Shown one piece after another: positions 58,649 through 64,000 of a stretch of 64,000 bases of DNA; position 1 is the stretch's first letter, and the number at the start of each line of letters is the position of its first letter. The notes under the pieces are model-generated. The model did no database searches and had not been told where the DNA came from. It saw only the letters and a program-made list of their open reading frames with translations. This stretch comes from Bacteroidota bacterium. GTDB taxonomy: Bacteria; Bacteroidota; Bacteroidia; Flavobacteriales_D; Crocinitomicaceae. A program made the position numbers and the translations under genes. The stretch spans positions 248,001 to 312,000 of the forward strand of contig JASBTZ010000008.1 of assembly GCA_030148165.1 (NCBI GenBank), given 5' to 3'.

Positions 58649-61330
58649 ATGAATTCATTTGATCAACATAGCCCCCATTTGAACAGTGTCGAAGATGTAT
58701 TACACTCTTTCGATAGTTCCATACAAGGTTTGACAAGTGAAGAGATTGAAACACGTAGAGCGCGTTTTGGTTTGAATACTTTGCCTGACCAGGATTCTGT
58801 CTCAACGCTATTAATCTTGCTTCGACAGTTTAAAAGTGCTCTGGTTGTTATTCTGGTAATCGCTGCGGGTATCTCCTGGTATGTTGGTCAAAGTGTTGAT
58901 GCCTGGGTTATTGTTTCGGCGATTGTAGTGGATGTCATCATTGGGTTCACACAAGAATATAAAGCTCAGCGGGCTGTCAATTCACTAAAAAAGCAAGTCG
59001 TTATAGCGGCTAAGGTTCTCCGAAATGAAGAATTAATCAATGTTCCTGCAAGTGAATTAGTCCCTGGAGATATTATCATTTTAGAAGAGGGTGATAGTAT
59101 TCCGGCTGACGGACGAGTTATTCAGTCGAATGATCTGCGAACCATAGAATCCTCTCTTACGGGTGAGTCCATCCCAGTGTCAAAACACAGTAAGCAATTG
59201 TCGGGAGAAGTAGTTGTTGCCGATAGGAAAAACATGGTATGGAGGGGGACATTGGTTGCAGGGGGATATGCGAGAGTAATCGTAACAGCCACTGGTGCAA
59301 ATACACAAATTGGAGACATCTCCCAGTCTTTGGACGAAATAATTGAAGAACGATCCACTTTTACCCGTAAGACCAACGCGTTAGCTGGGCAAATGGCTGT
59401 AATTGCCATTGTCAGCGCAATATTGATTTTTGTTACAGCCTATTTTATTAGAGGCTTTGAATTCAATGATGTCCTTCTTACATCGATCGCGGCACTTGTA
59501 GCGGCCATACCAGAGGGACTGTCGGTTATTTTTACAATCGTATTGGCAATTGCAGCTTCGCGCATGGCCAAACGCAATGTCATCATTCGGGAGTTTGCCG
59601 TCACAGAAACACTTGGGACAATTTCTACCATTCTTACTGACAAGACCGGAACTTTGACACAGAATTCCTTAGTGGTCGAGAAAATCATGCTCGCAGACGA
59701 AGAGTTTTCGGTCACTGGGAATGGTTGGAATCCGGAAGGTAAGATTATAACGCCGGCCGGTAGTGAAGCCGAGCTTACTCCTCAACTGCGAAAGCTAATG
59801 GAGATTGCTGCGGTATCGAACAATGCCCATATCTACCAAAAACCGGAGTCATCTGGTTATGAATTGATTGGTGACCCAACCGAGGGAGCATTATTAACAT
59901 TGGCCCGAAAGGGTGGCATCGCAGAAGAGGAATACCTTTCAATTAAATTGGATGACATGCCTTTTTCTTCGGAAGTAAAGGCAAGGGCAACGCTAATTGG
60001 TGCGGAAAGAGGAAATGAACTATTGGTCACTGGTGCTCCTGAGAAAATACTTCATAGATGCTCTGCTATCTTAACTCAACAGGGAGAGGAACAGTTAAGT
60101 GACTCTCATGGCAGGAACATTCAAGATAAAATAGATCGATTGTCTGATAAAGCGTATCGCGTTATTGCATTAGCCTATAAACGAACCTCGTTCGATCAGG
60201 TTAGCAAAGAAGACATGGAAGATCTTTGCTTTGTTGGATTGGTGGGAATGATCGATCCGCCTAGAGTAGACGTAAAAGAAGCAATTGAAAAATGTAAAAG
60301 CGCGGGGATAAGGGTCGTCATGTTGACGGGAGATCATATCAATACAGCTGTGGCAGTCGCACGCGACACAGGAATTTTAAAATTGAATGAATCCGCTGAT
60401 CGATCGGCCTTGACGGAGACAGATTTATTGAATTTAAATGAAGAAGAATTTGATCGAATCATCCAGGAAGTGAATGTTTTTGCCAGATTAACACCACGAA
60501 TGAAGTTGCGTATAGCTGGTCGGTTACAGGCCGCAGGAGAACTCATTGCAATGACAGGTGACGGGGTAAATGATGCTCCTGCACTTAAAAAGGCGGATGC
60601 CGGTATTGCTATGGGAATAGGAGGTACCGATACGGCCCGTGAAGCGTCTGATGTGATTTTGACAGATAATAATTTTACATCCATCGTAAACGCCATTGAA
60701 GAAGGCAGAATAGCATTTAACAATGCAAGACAAACGAGTTTCTTCCTGATCACGACAAATCTTGCGGAGAGTGCAACAATTATGCTCGCCATATTGGTTG
60801 GGCTTCCATTACCTTTAACGGTTACACAGCTTCTTTGGCTTAATTTGGTGACGGACGGGATAACAGACGTAGCTTTAGCCACGGAGGCAGGGCATGGCGA
60901 TGTCATGGAGAGAAAGCCCATGGATCGTAATGAACGAATACTGAACTGCGAGATCATACCATTTCTATTAATTAACCTCGTATTAATGACCGGCCTATCG
61001 CTTGGAACCTTTTATTTTTATCTGGAAGAAGGAGTCAGAATGGCACAGACGTGTGCTTTTATTGTGTTGTCGTTCACCCAGCTTTTTAACGTATACAATA
61101 TGCGCTCACTGAGATTACCAATCCTTAAAATTGGATTCCTTTCGAACAGACTCGTGAATTACGCAGTCTTATTATCCTTGATCATGATGTATGTGATCAT
61201 CGAAATTCCTGCTGTTGCAGAAATATTTAACTTCGAGCGAGTTAGTATATGGGACGCCACGATCCTGTTGGTGTTATCTTCCAGTGTTTTTTGGGTGACA
61301 GAACTATACAAGTCCGTTCGTAAAAAATAG
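58649..61330 (+). CDS. Cation-transporting P-type ATPase (P2-type, Ca2+-ATPase-like)
   Basis: 893 residues. Cation_ATPase_N (about 10-75: VEDVLHSFDSSIQGLTSEEIETRR), actuator TGES (SSLTGESIP), the M4 ion site VAAIPEGLSVIF, phosphorylation DKTGTLTQN, hinge MTGDGVNDAPALKKAD and a C-terminal cation_ATPase_C with six helices (LLWLNLVTDGITDVALATE). PEGLS and the NLVTDG motifs fit P2A (SERCA/PMR1-like) pumps. Preceded by the antiporter gene (4-bp gap), the substrate is most probably Ca2+, possibly Mn2+. Confidence 0.9.
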   Translation: MNSFDQHSPHLNSVEDVLHSFDSSIQGLTSEEIETRRARFGLNTLPDQDSVSTLLILLRQFKSALVVILVIAAGISWYVGQSVDAWVIVSAIVVDVIIGFTQEYKAQRAVNSLKKQVVIAAKVLRNEELINVPASELVPGDIIILEEGDSIPADGRVIQSNDLRTIESSLTGESIPVSKHSKQLSGEVVVADRKNMVWRGTLVAGGYARVIVTATGANTQIGDISQSLDEIIEERSTFTRKTNALAGQMAVIAIVSAILIFVTAYFIRGFEFNDVLLTSIAALVAAIPEGLSVIFTIVLAIAASRMAKRNVIIREFAVTETLGTISTILTDKTGTLTQNSLVVEKIMLADEEFSVTGNGWNPEGKIITPAGSEAELTPQLRKLMEIAAVSNNAHIYQKPESSGYELIGDPTEGALLTLARKGGIAEEEYLSIKLDDMPFSSEVKARATLIGAERGNELLVTGAPEKILHRCSAILTQQGEEQLSDSHGRNIQDKIDRLSDKAYRVIALAYKRTSFDQVSKEDMEDLCFVGLVGMIDPPRVDVKEAIEKCKSAGIRVVMLTGDHINTAVAVARDTGILKLNESADRSALTETDLLNLNEEEFDRIIQEVNVFARLTPRMKLRIAGRLQAAGELIAMTGDGVNDAPALKKADAGIAMGIGGTDTAREASDVILTDNNFTSIVNAIEEGRIAFNNARQTSFFLITTNLAESATIMLAILVGLPLPLTVTQLLWLNLVTDGITDVALATEAGHGDVMERKPMDRNERILNCEIIPFLLINLVLMTGLSLGTFYFYLEEGVRMAQTCAFIVLSFTQLFNVYNMRSLRLPILKIGFLSNRLVNYAVLLSLIMMYVIIEIPAVAEIFNFERVSIWDATILLVLSSSVFWVTELYKSVRKK

Positions 61331-61336
61331 AATTTA

Positions 61337-62503
61337 TTACTGAAAAATAAAGCGATCACTGTGGACACTTTCACCATTGATTGCAAGATGATAAAAGTAA
61401 ATGCCCGATTGCTCGTGATTTCGATTCAATTTAATCTTACCGTTGTTCGTCTTCTCGGTTCTAACCAATCTTCCCATTTGATCGAAGATTGAGATCTCGA
61501 AGTTCGGATTGTTGTCGTATTCAAAATTGACATAGTCTGTGGCGATATTCGGATAAACGTTGAATGCCGATTCATCGAATTCATGAACGCCCATATACAT
61601 GTCAAACTCCCACCAATCTTCGAAATTTGTTCCGTTAGTGCCAAGACCATAAAACACCCTGTTATCAATGTTTGCTGCGACCGCCCATCTTCTTCCGTTT
61701 CCAGGGAAGTCACCGAGCTGGGTCCACGAATTAGTTAATGGATCATATCTCCAGACTTCATTGCCCGGGTCGTAGAAGGACGCATAACCACCCACAACAA
61801 CTCCGTAACCGTTTTGTTCAAAGGCAACCGGCCTATAAGGAGTCGAGCCCGGATAAGGCGCTCTCGATGTCCATGAATCAGTCGAAGCTTTATATTCCCA
61901 TAGCGATGTAGCCTGTTTAAAATAGCCATTACCTCCCGCGACAAAGGTTACATTACCCCAACCAGTGGTAAATGGTGTTGGACCCATCAAAGTCCATGTA
62001 TCATTGGATGGATCGTATCTGTATAGATTATTCGTTGACCTACGAGGATAATAAGCGTAATTGCCAATTACAAATGGAAAGGTATTGTTAAAACCTGTTG
62101 TTGGAGCCGGGTTAAGTTGTGTCCATGTATTTGTGACAGGATCGTATCGATAATGTTCAGTGGGCCCCATCTGACCCATTCCAACATACGCAAAATTTCC
62201 AATTGATATACCTGTCAAATCCTGATCTCCTCCATCTGGAAAGGCTCCTGGAGCACCCGGATAATCTGCTTTTTGCATCCAGGTATTTGAAGCCGGATCA
62301 TACTGCCACCAATCTTTATATCGTTCATCTGGCGGTAGCCCATTTAAATGACCTGTACCACAATAAACTTTTGTGCCAACGGTAACAGCCACAGCTCTGT
62401 GTCGTCCAAAGCTTTCGAAATCAGCTCGTCTCTCCCATTGGGGACTTTGTGCATACAACTCTGACGCTATCAAAGTGAGTGCTAGTAGTAGTATAATTCG
62501 CAT
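61337..62503 (-). CDS. Secreted Kelch-repeat protein with T9SS tail
   Basis: 388 residues. Signal peptide (MRIILLLALTLIASELYAQ); five or six Kelch repeats (for example YDPASNTWMQKADYPGAPGAFPDG, YDPVTNTWTQLNPAP, YDPLTNSWTQLGDFPG), each with a W after a YDPxTNTW pattern, so a beta-propeller. A type A sorting domain closes the protein (NVYPNIATDYVNFEYDNN...DQMGRLVRTEKT...SGIYFYHLAINGE...DRFIFQ). Likely a surface-exposed binding protein. It converges with the Ca2+-ATPase gene, 6 bp apart. Confidence 0.85.
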   Translation of the reverse strand: MRIILLLALTLIASELYAQSPQWERRADFESFGRHRAVAVTVGTKVYCGTGHLNGLPPDERYKDWWQYDPASNTWMQKADYPGAPGAFPDGGDQDLTGISIGNFAYVGMGQMGPTEHYRYDPVTNTWTQLNPAPTTGFNNTFPFVIGNYAYYPRRSTNNLYRYDPSNDTWTLMGPTPFTTGWGNVTFVAGGNGYFKQATSLWEYKASTDSWTSRAPYPGSTPYRPVAFEQNGYGVVVGGYASFYDPGNEVWRYDPLTNSWTQLGDFPGNGRRWAVAANIDNRVFYGLGTNGTNFEDWWEFDMYMGVHEFDESAFNVYPNIATDYVNFEYDNNPNFEISIFDQMGRLVRTEKTNNGKIKLNRNHEQSGIYFYHLAINGESVHSDRFIFQ

Positions 62504-62620
62504 GACTTTAATTATCTGTGCCTGATAAAGATAAGAAATTTACCCCTAATTAACATTTATTAATTCTTTGTTATTTGAACCATATAACAAATAAGGTGTA
62601 AAACAGTTAAACTTATCATT

Positions 62621-63187
62621 ATGAAGAAAATACTCATTCCACTATTTGTCCTTTTAGTAAGTGTTTCAGCAACAGCGCAAGAAGACACACTGGTTCCATC
62701 TTTAGTAGATTATGATGCTTTCGTCGAACTCGTTCATGAAGTCGACGCACATCGTAAGGAACGGATTGTTACTATTCAGCAGTTTAATGATATGAGCAAA
62801 GAAGAGGATGTAATCATTCTCGATACCCGTTCCAAAGCCATGTATGATGCCAAGCATGTGAAAGGAGCAATCCACTTAAATTTTGCAGATTTCACGCAGG
62901 AAACCCTTGCTAATCTCATACCGGATCCGACCACGAGGATCCTCATCTACTGTAACAACAATTTTGATGATGATGAGATATATTTTGCGACAAAGGCCTA
63001 CGTTCCGCCAAGTTTTGAAGAAGACGAGAAGAAGTTAACACTGGCACTAAATATCCCGACTTACATCAACTTGTACGGATATGGCTATAAGAACGTATAC
63101 GAGTTAGGAGAGCTCATCTCGGTATTTGATCGTCGCATTGAATTTGAGGGAACATCGGTTCTTAAAAATGATCAGTTGGGTCAATAA
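62621..63187 (+). CDS. Secreted rhodanese-like protein
   Basis: 188 residues. Signal peptide (MKKILIPLFVLLVSVSATAQ), then a rhodanese domain: DVIILDTRSKAMYDAKHVKGAIHLNFADFTQE...RILIYCNNNFDDDE. The cysteine in YCNNNF is at the catalytic position, where rhodaneses carry the persulfide, but the loop (CNNNFDD) is not the usual CxxGxR, so sulfurtransferase activity is uncertain. Probably periplasmic. Confidence 0.75.
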   Translation: MKKILIPLFVLLVSVSATAQEDTLVPSLVDYDAFVELVHEVDAHRKERIVTIQQFNDMSKEEDVIILDTRSKAMYDAKHVKGAIHLNFADFTQETLANLIPDPTTRILIYCNNNFDDDEIYFATKAYVPPSFEEDEKKLTLALNIPTYINLYGYGYKNVYELGELISVFDRRIEFEGTSVLKNDQLGQ

Positions 63188-63294
63188 AACCCTATTTATT
63201 CGATGAAGAGTGGTATTCGGTAATCTACCTAGTTAATTGATTGCTAACTTATTGAATATTTGTACTTTAAACTTGAATTTCGAATACTACCATT

Positions 63295-64000
63295 ATGAAA
63301 TCAAGTACACTCAAAGGCTTTGCTTCCATTGTATTTATTCTTGTTGTCCAATTTGCTTTCTCGTTTGATTCAAATTCCAAGCGGAAAGTCTATGATCACA
63401 TGTATGAGATTAATATTCAATGGGAGCACCATAAAAGTGACTGTCCCGATGAACTCATTTCATTTCAATCAGATATTGACCGGATTTCCTATCATTTGGA
63501 TCGCGTAATAGCGGATTTGCGCGCAAACACGCCCGAAGGATTATCTGCATCTGCATTGAAGAATCGAATTGACTTGTTGAACGAGCTTCAATTATATGCA
63601 AACACAAAAGTTTTTCCGACAAATCTATACCATAAAATGCGAACACCGTATTTCATTGATGACTTTGGCGTGCATTGCGCCGTAGGATATATGATAATGA
63701 AATCCGGCCACTCGGAATTATCAAACCGAATTCGCGACGAACACAACTACGATTATTTAAAAGACATTACAACTCCAGGTGTACTCGAATGGGCAGCGGA
63801 GCATGGTTTTACCTTCGAAGAACTAGCATGGATACAACCGGGGTATATGTCTCAACGATCTTTTACTCAGGTTGGTGGGGGAACTGATTCCACGGTGACA
63901 GTTTTATGCCGGCATGATTGGGAAGACCGGCTGATTTTTGCCGGTTTATTTTCAGAAATCGATGGATCCACCCCGTGCGATGGAATCGGATATTATAAAG
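63295..64000 (+). CDS. Secreted protein, 5' part only (continues beyond window)
   Basis: Open from the ATG at 63295 to the end of the window, 235 residues. It starts with a signal peptide (MKSSTLKGFASIVFILVVQFAFS) followed by a helical region with paired charged residues (KRKVYDHMYEINIQWEHHKSD) and a conserved-looking block around TPYFIDDFGVHCAVGYMIMKSGH and VLEWAAEHGFTFEELAWIQPGY. The latter block is familiar from uncharacterised Bacteroidetes exported proteins. The end, and any T9SS tail, is not in view. Confidence 0.6.
   Translation, partial: MKSSTLKGFASIVFILVVQFAFSFDSNSKRKVYDHMYEINIQWEHHKSDCPDELISFQSDIDRISYHLDRVIADLRANTPEGLSASALKNRIDLLNELQLYANTKVFPTNLYHKMRTPYFIDDFGVHCAVGYMIMKSGHSELSNRIRDEHNYDYLKDITTPGVLEWAAEHGFTFEELAWIQPGYMSQRSFTQVGGGTDSTVTVLCRHDWEDRLIFAGLFSEIDGSTPCDGIGYYK

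Noticed and set aside
60334-60957. Long antisense reading frame inside the Ca2+-type ATPase gene
   Set aside because: It is the mirror of a strongly conserved ATPase core; the product has no recognisable features.

Overview
The window is from a Bacteroidota (Bacteroidetes) genome, most likely Flavobacteriia close to Fluviicola/Crocinitomicaceae. The evidence is many secreted proteins with type IX secretion (T9SS) C-terminal sorting tails, a gliding-motility-associated C-terminal domain, FadL, CzcA-TolC fusions, Bacteroides-type tyrosine integrases, RteC, DUF3987 proteins, low GC, and promoters fitting the Bacteroidetes -7 consensus TAnnTTTG.

Layout. (i) 1-10660: a partial outer-membrane barrel, then a minus-strand metal-resistance cluster. 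In transcription order it is an ArsR-type repressor, MerTP, a Cys-rich protein, a His-rich protein, a CzcA-TolC fusion, CzcB, a tiny His-rich lipoprotein, a methyltransferase and a P1B ATPase. (ii) 10663-16941: integrative element A (integrase, RteC, AbiV-like protein, excisionase-like HTH proteins, replication-type proteins). The metal cluster may be its cargo, because no left end was found. (iii) 16916-34834: element B, about 17.9 kb, bounded by a 26-bp direct repeat of the tRNA-Asp 3' end. Its own integrase abuts the intact tRNA-Asp gene. The two elements sit in tandem at one attachment site. (iv) 35-64 kb: chromosomal genes, including T9SS surface proteins, an arsenic operon (arsR, DUF6428, MBL lipoprotein, arsC, aquaglyceroporin), a FadL/SGNH/esterase run, tRNA-Arg, a Ca2+ antiporter plus Ca2+ ATPase pair, and a Kelch protein.

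The outstanding feature is the cargo of element B: six minus-strand genes (29438 down to 19804) with gaps of 5 bp or less or overlapping ends. They encode an XRE regulator, a type III-like methyltransferase (Mod), a helicase-nuclease (Res), a long prokaryotic Argonaute whose PIWI catalytic residues look lost, a protein with a C-terminal HEPN-like RNxxxH motif, and a YRDD reverse transcriptase. I know of no characterised defence system with this combination. I infer one locus that couples modification-based self/non-self discrimination to nucleic-acid-guided sensing, with reverse transcription and RNA cleavage as possible effector steps.

Just downstream of the RT lies about 1.2 kb of non-coding, structure-rich DNA with composition unlike its flanks. 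It could be an RNA partner of the RT or a mobile-element control region. Beyond it, next to the attachment site, are three small + strand genes of unknown function.
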